A DNA stretch of 33,187 bases from Granulosicoccus sp. (GTDB lineage Bacteria; Pseudomonadota; Gammaproteobacteria; Granulosicoccales; Granulosicoccaceae). A program made the position numbers and the translations under genes. Shown one piece after another: positions 16,592 through 23,071 of this stretch. Under the pieces are notes generated by a model. That model had not been told where the DNA came from and searched no databases. It saw nothing but the letters and a program-made list of their open reading frames with translations. Where the stretch lies: assembly GCA_013002205.1 (NCBI GenBank), contig JABDKN010000300.1:1-33187 (forward strand). Reading direction: 5' to 3'. Every line of letters starts with the position of its first letter. The first letter of the stretch is position 1.

Positions 16592-17435
16592 GTGTATCCT
16601 CCGATTCGTGCAGGAAGGCACTGCCGCGACGATAGACTGAAAATTCCGCCAGTTCTCGTCCGTCGGCGGCGATCATGTTCTCCACCTCCCTGCACACGGC
16701 ACTCCAGCGATCCACGTTTGCACGCTTGATCGCATCCGCCACCTCGATACGTATCCCGGCTGCGGTAACTCTGCAACGCAGGTCACCCGGGCCCAGGACG
16801 TCGGTCATATAGCGTTCCACACGGTGCAGGAACACCAGGTCATCCACGCTGATTGCAAGCCCGGTTTCCACCCGGCTGGACAGGCAGGGCTGTGCCGGCA
16901 AACTCGCGACACTGCCCAGCTGCTGATGCCGGGCCAGGGCACGTACCGTCCGCTTGTCGATGGACGCCTCTATCAACGGATGCACCACCGATTTCTCATG
17001 CGCTGCCACCAGGCCTGGCCGATAATCACCAAGATCGTCCAGATTCGCGCCGCTGGCAATCGGGCCGTCCCAGACATCACGCAGCCGTGCGTACAGATTG
17101 CTCTTGCAGTAATAGCAGCGATTTACCGGGTTACCGAGGTAACGCTGATCGGCGAATTCACCGGCATCAACGAGTTTCAGGGGCCAGCCGAGTCGCCGGG
17201 CATAGCCCTCCACCCGCTCACTGGCGTCACTGGGAACAGCCGGTGATCGGGCATGAACCAGCAACAGTTTATCGCCTAATACAGCATAAGCCACCGAGGC
17301 CAGGGTCATGCTGTCCACCCCACCACTGACGGCCACCGCAAGCCGCGGGTAACGGGACAGGATTGCATTGAGCCGGGCAAGAGCATCCGCCAGTGCCACT
17401 GCCGAAATGGTGTCGGTATCCGCAGCAGGACTCAT
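16581..17435 (-). CDS. larE: LarE, ATP-dependent sulfur transferase of NPN synthesis
   Basis: The 284-residue protein is a PP-loop ATPase with SGGVDS at residues 37-42, which adenylates a substrate carboxylate before sulfur transfer. LarE converts the dicarboxylated nicotinate nucleotide to the dithiocarboxylate that binds nickel. In Lactobacillus the sulfur is taken from one Cys of LarE itself (single use). Here three family-positioned Cys are visible: C107-x2-C110 (NRCYYCKSN) and C184 (AQPCLSSR). That pattern matches LarE proteins reported to carry a [4Fe-4S] cluster and act catalytically. It overlaps larC by 4 nt (ATGA) and larB by 11 nt. Assignment is strong from motif and from the complete larABCE neighbourhood. 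Confidence 0.92.
   Translation of the reverse strand: MSPAADTDTISAVALADALARLNAILSRYPRLAVAVSGGVDSMTLASVAYAVLGDKLLLVHARSPAVPSDASERVEGYARRLGWPLKLVDAGEFADQRYLGNPVNRCYYCKSNLYARLRDVWDGPIASGANLDDLGDYRPGLVAAHEKSVVHPLIEASIDKRTVRALARHQQLGSVASLPAQPCLSSRVETGLAISVDDLVFLHRVERYMTDVLGPGDLRCRVTAAGIRIEVADAIKRANVDRWSAVCREVENMIAADGRELAEFSVYRRGSAFLHESEDTRDG
16598..16602 (-). promoter_or_regulatory. Ribosome binding site that fixes the larB GTG start
   Basis: On the minus strand GGAGG is followed by ATACAC and then GTG at 16591. The site lies inside the larE coding end, so larB translation is coupled to larE. The upstream ATG at 16621 has no comparable site. Confidence 0.75.
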
Positions 17436-18703
17436 GATTCAAAACGCTCCCGAAGCCGACTTGCCTCCTTGCGCCGGGCAGCCAGACCCGGCAGGTCAGC
17501 CAGGTCATCACTCTCCACCTTGGCAGACACGGCACCCGAAGGGCGCGTCACCGACTTGACTCCGGCACTGCCGTGTTCGCCGTCAACCGTCTGCTGTCGC
17601 CTTTCCAGCGTACGCCGGTGTATGAGCTGGATACGTATGCCCAGAGTCGTGGTCTCCTCCAGGCAACAGGTGCTTACCGCAGATTCAGCGTCCGGATGGC
17701 ACAGTACATTCACCGTGAACACGGGACGCCCCTTCTTTCCCATGGCCAGGTGAAAACCGGCATCCAGCACACCCGGGTTGCAACGAATGAGATCCAGTGA
17801 TACCGACAATTCTTCCGGAGTCATGTCATCGATGTCAAAGCTCAACTCGATCACAGCATCGACGATCTGCCCCATTACCGGCAGTGGTCTGTATGGAAAC
17901 TGCTGAACCGATTCGCTGGAGATCCCAACCTTTTCAAGTAACAGGCAGCGCAATACATTGGGCCGTTGCTGCAGCTCGCGCTGACCCGCCCCGCAGCCTA
18001 CCGACGACAGGCAACCCTCCGGAGGGTGAATCGAATGCGCCATCTCGCCGCCGCTGATACCCAGTACGTGCCGCACGATGGCAGCACCGGTCGGTGTTAC
18101 CCGCTCTCCAGGTTCGCCGTCATCGCGGACATTGAGCCCCTTCAGCAGCCACGCAGTCGCAGGTGCTGGAACCGGCAGGAGACCATGAGCGGTCTTCACC
18201 AGCCCTGAGCCGAGTGGCAGGGCAGCACAACTCCAGCCCGAGATGCCAGCCCGCTCTATGACGCTGGCAGCCGCGACCACATCAACAATGGAATCCCAGT
18301 CGGCAATTTCATGAAAGTGCACCTGTTCGACATCGACACCGTGCACGTAAGCCTCTGCTTCGGCGATGCTGAGAAGGATCGATTGCGCACGCTGCTTCAC
18401 ATCATCCTGTAAAGCGCTGGCTGCCAGCCAGGCTTGCAGATCCCGGTATTTGCCCGTCCGCTGCGCCAGCGGATCAGTCAATGCAACCTGCAGGCGCTTG
18501 ACCGACAGTCCCTTGCACAGTCCCGGCACCAGCGCGACATTGACGTGCTGCATCACACCGCAGTCCTGCAGATCATCGAGGCAGGATGTCACACACTCCG
18601 GCAGCAGATCGAGCATGGCCGCCACGAACATATCGCCGGCTACCCCACCAACAGGCTCCAGATGAATATGTCGCGACACGGTGTGTTTATCGGGCGCCTT
18701 CAC
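17432..18703 (-). CDS. larC: LarC, nickel insertion cyclometallase of NPN synthesis
   Basis: The 423-residue protein matches LarC, which inserts nickel into the dithiocarboxylated nucleotide in a CTP-dependent reaction to finish the NPN cofactor. Visible signatures are HLEPVGGVAGDM near residues 14-25, VHFHEIADWDSIVDVVAA near 129-146, RVTPTGAAIVRHV near 201-213, and the C-terminal half with DDMTPEELSVSLDLI and MGKKGRPVFTVNVLC. It is a single uninterrupted frame, unlike lactobacilli where larC is made by a programmed frameshift across larC1 and larC2. The start is GTG at 18703 with only a weak Shine-Dalgarno. It lies 47 nt after larA and overlaps larE by 4 nt. Confidence 0.92.
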   Translation of the reverse strand: MKAPDKHTVSRHIHLEPVGGVAGDMFVAAMLDLLPECVTSCLDDLQDCGVMQHVNVALVPGLCKGLSVKRLQVALTDPLAQRTGKYRDLQAWLAASALQDDVKQRAQSILLSIAEAEAYVHGVDVEQVHFHEIADWDSIVDVVAAASVIERAGISGWSCAALPLGSGLVKTAHGLLPVPAPATAWLLKGLNVRDDGEPGERVTPTGAAIVRHVLGISGGEMAHSIHPPEGCLSSVGCGAGQRELQQRPNVLRCLLLEKVGISSESVQQFPYRPLPVMGQIVDAVIELSFDIDDMTPEELSVSLDLIRCNPGVLDAGFHLAMGKKGRPVFTVNVLCHPDAESAVSTCCLEETTTLGIRIQLIHRRTLERRQQTVDGEHGSAGVKSVTRPSGAVSAKVESDDLADLPGLAARRKEASRLRERFES

Positions 18704-18750
18704 TACCGGACACGCCGAGCGACACCCTGTGCGGAAGGGACCATGGCGCC

Positions 18751-20052
18751 CTACCCGGCAACCGGCTTGAACAGGGGTACCACATAGGGCCCTTCAGGGA
18801 TGATCGCAACGGCTGTGTCTCCGTGCTCAGCCATACTGTCAGCAACGGCCGCACCGAGATCACTGATGTGCCCCACGCCAGTCAATGCACGGTCCTCATC
18901 CGACAGACCAGTCGTATAGAGACTGACCGAACCGGCACGCATGGGCTTCAATTGCATTTCGGTCTGCCATTCGTCCACATCGGCAAGGGATTTGGCCAGT
19001 AAGGTATTTAGAAAAGCCTGCGGTCCCATCGATACGAGTCGAGCCTGCGCCTGGCGATAATGCGGCGATCCTATGCCTTCGGCACACTCGGAAGCGATGA
19101 TCAGGTTACCGCCGGGTTCAAGTATGTCCAAGGGTGTCACCATGCCCTTGACCGTCTGGTAGTACGTCTGGTCCAGCGGATAACCAGCTGACGAGGTAAT
19201 TACCGTGTGGAACCGGCGACCAACGGGGATCTCGGTAAAACCCCGAATGAAATCGACGGCTGCCAGGTGACTGGCGATGACCTCGCCAAAGGTGGCATGC
19301 ACAAGTCGACGCTGTTCATCGATGATGGTATTCAGCGCATACACATTACCCAGCATCCTGACGATTTCCAACTGCTCCTCGTGCAAGGGATTGTGCTGCA
19401 GATTGCACTGCGTGGCCGCCGGGTCTTCCATGAAACGCGCACTGTGAAATGTCCGAATGGTCTCGTGATGCGCCACGCCCGGGGCAATTACCTTGCGACC
19501 TCCGGAATAGCCCGCCATGAAGTGTGGCTCTACCAGACCGGTGGCAATTCGCAGATCCGCCTCGACAAATCGCCGATTCAGCTTTACCGGTGTACCACGT
19601 GTGGCCGTTACACCAAGATCGACATGGTCATCCTCTCGCTGCGCAAAGTGATTGCGTACCTTGACCGTGTCGAGTACCCAGGGATCACCGACCAGTTCGG
19701 CCAGTTCATCTCCCTCATTGGGTCGATGCAGTCCAGTGGCTACCAGTACGCAAATGGCGTCGGCAGGTATGCCATTGTCCATCAGCGTTCTGATCATCGG
19801 CTGCAGGAAAACATGATTGGGCACCGGCCGGGTGATGTCACAGATGAGAATGCATGCACTGCGACAACCCTTGCACAAGCGGTCCAGCGTGTCGCATCCG
19901 ACCGGGTTGGACAAAGCCTGGCTCAGCACATCTGCAGCTGGGGCCGAAACGGGAAAAGCCGGTTTGTTGATGACCGTCGCCTGAGTGTCTGCCGGCAATT
20001 CGAACGACAGCGTTCCTCGCCCGTAAAGCAGTTTGACCGTCCGTTCACTCAT
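18751..20052 (-). CDS. larA: LarA-family nickel-pincer-nucleotide enzyme (hydroxyacid racemase/epimerase family)
   Basis: The 433-residue protein keeps the LarA active site: R75 (DITRPVPN), H109 (TGLHRP), H177 and K187 (EPHFMAGYSGGRK; the Lys tethers the NPN cofactor), H203 (RTFHSARF), and Q295 with K302 (DQTYYQTVKG). Lactobacillus LarA has 424 residues with matching positions within a few residues. Such enzymes interconvert hydroxyacid stereoisomers by hydride transfer to the cofactor. ATG at 20052 is chosen because AGGAG precedes it by about 10 nt and it fits the family length; the longer frame starts with TTG at 20097. It lies 41 nt after a beta-hydroxyacid dehydrogenase gene in a catabolic island, so its natural substrate is probably not lactate but a pathway hydroxyacid. 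The substrate is unknown. Confidence 0.88.
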   Translation of the reverse strand: MSERTVKLLYGRGTLSFELPADTQATVINKPAFPVSAPAADVLSQALSNPVGCDTLDRLCKGCRSACILICDITRPVPNHVFLQPMIRTLMDNGIPADAICVLVATGLHRPNEGDELAELVGDPWVLDTVKVRNHFAQREDDHVDLGVTATRGTPVKLNRRFVEADLRIATGLVEPHFMAGYSGGRKVIAPGVAHHETIRTFHSARFMEDPAATQCNLQHNPLHEEQLEIVRMLGNVYALNTIIDEQRRLVHATFGEVIASHLAAVDFIRGFTEIPVGRRFHTVITSSAGYPLDQTYYQTVKGMVTPLDILEPGGNLIIASECAEGIGSPHYRQAQARLVSMGPQAFLNTLLAKSLADVDEWQTEMQLKPMRAGSVSLYTTGLSDEDRALTGVGHISDLGAAVADSMAEHGDTAVAIIPEGPYVVPLFKPVAG

Positions 20053-20093
20053 GGAACTGTTGCTCCTGTGTAAGCCGCGGCCTGAGGTGCCAT

Positions 20094-20972
20094 TCAATCC
20101 TTCTGAAAATGTCGCAAGCGCCTGATCAGGCTGGAGGTATCCCAGCGACCACCACCCATCTGCTGTACTTCAGCATAGAACTGATCAACCAACGCGGTGA
20201 CTGGCAAGGCAACGTTGATCTGTTTGGCCGCATCCAGCGCAATGCCCAGGTCCTTGCGCATCCAGTCCACTGCGAATCCGTAATCGAACTTGTCATCCAC
20301 CATCGTTTCCGCACGGTTGCTCAGTTGCCAGGATCCACCGGCGCCCTTGGCAACCAGAGTGGCCATCTGCTTGGCGTCGAGGCCCGACTTTTCTGCAAAA
20401 TTGATAGCCTCGGACATGCCCTGAACCAGGCCGGCTATACAGATTTGATTGCACATCTTGGTGATCTGTCCGGAACCTGTGCCACCAAAATGTTCGATGG
20501 CCTTGGCATAGACATCCATCACCGGCCGAGCCCGTTCGAAGTCCGTCTCCGGACCACCACACATGATGGCAAGCTGACCACTCTCGGCACCAGCCTGGCC
20601 ACCAGAGACCGGTGCATCGACAAAGCCGATACCTGATTTGGCCCCGGTTTCTGCCAGCTCGCGCGCCACTTGTGCCGACGCCGTCGTGTGATCGATAAAG
20701 ACACTGCCTTTTGCCATTCCGGCAAAGGCTCCCTGCTCGCCGATGACCACGGATCGCAAATCGTCATCGTTGCCCACACAGGCGAGCACGAACTCGGCGC
20801 CCTGCGCCGCCTCCCGGGGAGTGGCGGCCGCTGTTCCCCCGTACTCGCCAATCCACCGCTGGGCCTTTTCGGCCGTTCGGTTGTAGACAGTCACCGAGTG
20901 CCCTGCCTTTTGTAGAAATCCTGCCATGGGAAAACCCATGACGCCCAGCCCCAGAAACGCAACCTTTGCCAT
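20094..20972 (-). CDS. Beta-hydroxyacid dehydrogenase, 2-(hydroxymethyl)glutarate dehydrogenase-like
   Basis: The 292-residue protein has an N-terminal Rossmann motif (FLGLGVMGFPMAGFL, residues 6-20), N31-R32-T33 at the end of strand two, which favours NADPH, the substrate motif DAPVSGGQAGAESG (119-132) and catalytic K172 with N175 (GSGQITKMCNQ). The family includes 3-hydroxyisobutyrate dehydrogenase, tartronate semialdehyde reductase and E. barkeri Hgd, which reduces 2-formylglutarate to 2-(hydroxymethyl)glutarate. Sequence alone cannot separate these. The enamidase-type gene nearby would make 2-formylglutarate, so the Hgd role is favoured. It is the first gene of the hgd-larA-larC-larE-larB operon, with GAGG shortly before the ATG, and lies 148 nt downstream of the LysR gene. 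Confidence 0.82.
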   Translation of the reverse strand: MAKVAFLGLGVMGFPMAGFLQKAGHSVTVYNRTAEKAQRWIGEYGGTAAATPREAAQGAEFVLACVGNDDDLRSVVIGEQGAFAGMAKGSVFIDHTTASAQVARELAETGAKSGIGFVDAPVSGGQAGAESGQLAIMCGGPETDFERARPVMDVYAKAIEHFGGTGSGQITKMCNQICIAGLVQGMSEAINFAEKSGLDAKQMATLVAKGAGGSWQLSNRAETMVDDKFDYGFAVDWMRKDLGIALDAAKQINVALPVTALVDQFYAEVQQMGGGRWDTSSLIRRLRHFQKD

Positions 20973-20999
20973 GTGGCCTCATTCCGTATCGATAAAGCC

Positions 21000-21015
21000 C
21001 AATGGTAACTCATTG
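21000..21015. promoter_or_regulatory. Dyad CAATG-N6-CATTG upstream of the dehydrogenase gene
   Basis: Five-base arms flank GTAACT, with 27 bp between the dyad and the dehydrogenase start at 20972. Size and position fit a LysR-type or other dimeric regulator site controlling the dehydrogenase-lar operon. No convincing -35/-10 pair was found around it. Confidence 0.35.
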
Positions 21016-21120
21016 ATTAAGGATGCACAGGGGTCATGCGCAGTGCCATGGCCATTTCACGCAGGTGGTTGCAACAGGGAACTCTTCCATCGCCCGAGCA
21101 CCCGATCCAGTCTATCCAGT

Positions 21121-21945
21121 CTAAAGATCCACGAATCGCTGCACACAGTCGTTCAACCACCGGGTACAGGCAGCCAGACGCGGCGTTCCATCCAGCTCCG
21201 GCTGGGAAATCTGAATCAGCTCCCGAAACCAGGGCGGCTGATGCGTCTGCACCAGGACAAGCTGCGATTCCCGTAATCCGACACCCAAAGGCAGTACACA
21301 CTGTCCCAGCCCGGACCTGACACATGACAGGAGAGTCTCGGGACTGTCCACCGAGATGCGTAACGGACCATTGTCGTTGCGCTCACTCACGTAATCATTG
21401 GCGACTGATCCACTGGCCATGAACAGGCCAAGCTGAAGACGTCCGAGCGGCGAGACCACTACTGTAGGCGGGGTGATGCTTTCGTACGATTCAGCTGAAG
21501 AATCCGCAGCAAAGCACACCGCAACGTCGGCGTCACTCTTCGGCGAGTTCCTGTTCAACGAGATCAGTTCACACGACAGATCGGGATATTGGTCCAGCAG
21601 CAGGCTCAGTCCCGGCACCAGCATCCTGTTCATGAGGATCGGTTCACAGGCAATGCGCAGCGTGCCGTAAACCCGCGTTCTGGACTCGGACAACTCAGCC
21701 TGCGCTTCATCGAGCTCACCCTTCACACGCTCCAGACGCATGATGAGTCGTTGACAGGTCTCGGTTGCTACCCAACCCGTTGAGCGCCGCGTGAACAATC
21801 GGGATTCCAGGTATTGTTCGGTCTGTGCAAGTCGTCGGGACACGGTCGTCTCATTGACTCCGAGAAACGCGGCTGCGCCGGACAGGGTTTCGCAGCGATG
21901 AAGAGCCAGAACGTACTGAAAGTTATCCCAACGGAAAGCCTGCAT
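21121..21945 (-). CDS. LysR-family transcriptional regulator
   Basis: The 274-residue protein has an N-terminal winged helix-turn-helix (about residues 4-62; GAAAFLGVNETTVSRRLAQTEQYLESRLF is the recognition region) followed by a linker helix and the LysR effector-binding domain, which begins near RVYGTLRIACEP. The frame is open a further 13 codons to 21984, but ATG at 21945 places the HTH at the usual distance from the start. It lies directly upstream of the dehydrogenase-lar operon in the same direction and is the only regulator in the window, so it probably controls part of the catabolic island. Its own upstream region is rich in ATGCA-type palindromes. The inducer is unknown. Confidence 0.85.
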   Translation of the reverse strand: MQAFRWDNFQYVLALHRCETLSGAAAFLGVNETTVSRRLAQTEQYLESRLFTRRSTGWVATETCQRLIMRLERVKGELDEAQAELSESRTRVYGTLRIACEPILMNRMLVPGLSLLLDQYPDLSCELISLNRNSPKSDADVAVCFAADSSAESYESITPPTVVVSPLGRLQLGLFMASGSVANDYVSERNDNGPLRISVDSPETLLSCVRSGLGQCVLPLGVGLRESQLVLVQTHQPPWFRELIQISQPELDGTPRLAACTRWLNDCVQRFVDL

Positions 21946-22331
21946 GCTCAGCCTGCCTGCATGCATGCAGCAGCTACCCTGCACGAATGCATAACTGTGC
22001 TGCCTGCCTGGACGGGCATCGCAACACGTTGAACGAGCGACTCATTCTTTCCATGTATGCATTGATGCATGAACATTGCGTTGATCTCCTGCATGTATGC
22101 AGGTATCGGCAGCAGCAGTATCAACTGCACAGTTGCATAACCGGATGTAACCTGTGCTGAGGTTACGCGCGGCCACAAAGACCACACAGAGTGCGCGTGC
22201 CGCTCTTGCATTATAAATAACACGCAATCGACTTCAGATTGTGCCAAGCAGTCGGGATATCTTTCGTGTCAGAACAGGTAGGCTTCCCCGGCTGTCGTCT
22301 TACCTCATCCGTGTAACTACTTAACTGTTCT
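21946..22331. promoter_or_regulatory. Palindrome-rich control region upstream of the LysR gene
   Basis: This 386-bp non-coding stretch separates the leftward LysR gene from a rightward small gene. It contains CTGCATGCATGCAG (21957-21970), ATGCAT (21987-21992), ATGCAT twice (22057-22062, 22065-22070), CCTGCAT-GT-ATGCAGG (22088-22103), CAACTG-CA-CAGTTG (22122-22135) and GTAACC-N8-GGTTAC (22147-22166). A perfect leftward -10 (TATAAT, 22215-22210) lacks a good -35, as expected for an activator-dependent promoter. Repeated TGCAT half-sites suggest a multi-site operator. No coding frame here looks real. Confidence 0.5.
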
Positions 22332-22658
22332 ATGTCCCAGAATAACGATCAGGCATTGGAGAGCGCACTTATCGAATTGATCGACACCGAACTGGCACTC
22401 ATGGAGTCATTCTGCCTCCCGGAATTCCCCTGCGATCTCTCCACCACAATTGCCATGCGCATGTCGCGATCAGTGGTGTCGGCAATCTGTCGGCTTCGCT
22501 TCGTCCACAGAGAAGATGGAAGTGCCACGGTTCCCGCCAGACTGACGGAAGTACTGGTCAATGCGCAGGCGCAACTTGACGATCTGAACAGGGTGTACCA
22601 GTCGAGGCTGGCGATGCTGCCGAAGGATCATCCTGCGCGGCAGACCTGGGCTGCCTGA
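22332..22658 (+). CDS. Small protein of unknown function
   Basis: The 108-residue frame starts with ATG at 22332 without a clear Shine-Dalgarno. The product is hydrophilic and probably helical, acidic at the N-terminus (ALIELIDTELALMESF), with three Cys (28, 34, 53), a basic middle (RMSRSVVSAICRLRFVHR) and a C-terminal heptad-like helix. It has no signal peptide or membrane segment. I do not recognise a family. It is divergent from the LysR gene across the palindrome-rich region and ends convergently with the Tat-exported small protein gene. It could be real or a chance frame; unremarkable codon use and lack of a better frame favour real. Confidence 0.5.
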   Translation: MSQNNDQALESALIELIDTELALMESFCLPEFPCDLSTTIAMRMSRSVVSAICRLRFVHREDGSATVPARLTEVLVNAQAQLDDLNRVYQSRLAMLPKDHPARQTWAA

Positions 22659-22676
22659 ACCTGCGCGGGTGAACTC

Positions 22677-22693
22677 ACGGCTCGTTCAGCCGT
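22677..22693. terminator. Hairpin between convergent genes, possible weak terminator
   Basis: ACGGCT-CGTTC-AGCCGT forms a perfect 6-bp stem with a 5-nt loop, directly after the stop of the leftward Tat-protein gene and 19 nt after the rightward small gene. Neither side has a U-run, so intrinsic termination would be weak. Confidence 0.4.
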
Positions 22694-22981
22694 TCATCCG
22701 GCCTTGATTCTGGCGACCTTGACTCCGCCGGTGCGTTCCGGCTGATGCTGGGAGATAATGTTCTTGCTCTGACAGCCTTTGGGATCAGCACTTTCCCCCG
22801 CGTCCTGATCGGTCGCACTCTGACTCTGCTGCCTACCCCGATCGCAGTCAGCCGCCTGTGCCTGCCTATGGGCGACCACTGCACCGCCGACCAGTAAGAA
22901 ACCTGCACCAGCTCTCATGAACTGTCGCCTGCTGCAACGGTCTGTGACGACGACGGAATCGGTCTGTGGTTTTCTGGACAT
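22694..22981 (-). CDS. Small Tat-exported protein of unknown function
   Basis: The 95-residue protein has a twin-arginine signal: S-R-R-Q-F-M-R near residues 17-23, hydrophobic core AGAGFLLVGGAVVA, and probable cleavage after RQAQA (about residue 43). The mature part is only about 52 residues, hydrophilic, with two Cys (one 3 residues into the mature chain, one about 25 further on) and a basic C-terminus. Tat export of so small a protein suggests folding or cofactor binding before export, or that it travels with a partner. GGAG lies 9 nt before the ATG. The promoter region contains two palindromes. I do not recognise a family; the length and Cys pattern do not fit a HiPIP. Confidence 0.65.
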   Translation of the reverse strand: MSRKPQTDSVVVTDRCSRRQFMRAGAGFLLVGGAVVAHRQAQAADCDRGRQQSQSATDQDAGESADPKGCQSKNIISQHQPERTGGVKVARIKAG

Positions 22982-22995
22982 GGTCTCAAACTCCG

Positions 22996-23036
22996 CAAGC
23001 GTACGCTTGTCCTTGCAGCGGTCAACTTACTGCAAG
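22996..23036. promoter_or_regulatory. Two palindromes upstream of the Tat-exported small protein gene
   Basis: CAAGCGTACGCTTG (22996-23009) is a perfect 14-bp palindrome ending 15 bp before the start codon. CTTGCAG (23012-23018) and CTGCAAG (23030-23036) form a second dyad with an 11-bp spacer. A leftward TTGACG-N17-TAAGTT pair lies just upstream. The arrangement suggests a regulated promoter with operators over the leader. Confidence 0.4.
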
Positions 23037-23071
23037 CAGAGGAAAGCGTCAATGATGTCATTTTTTTGACT

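Noticed and set aside
18751-20052. Calling larA simply a lactate racemase
   Set aside because: Active-site residues show the nickel chemistry, but LarA homologues act on several hydroxyacids and no lactate permease or lactate dehydrogenase gene is nearby.
19207-20073. 288-residue open frame on the plus strand
   Set aside because: It is antisense to larA, which retains every expected active-site residue.
291-20972. Aerobic maleamate (Nic) route of nicotinate breakdown
   Set aside because: No hydroxynicotinate monooxygenase, dihydroxypyridine dioxygenase, maleamate amidase or maleate isomerase is present. The reductase and enamidase homologues point to the reductive route.
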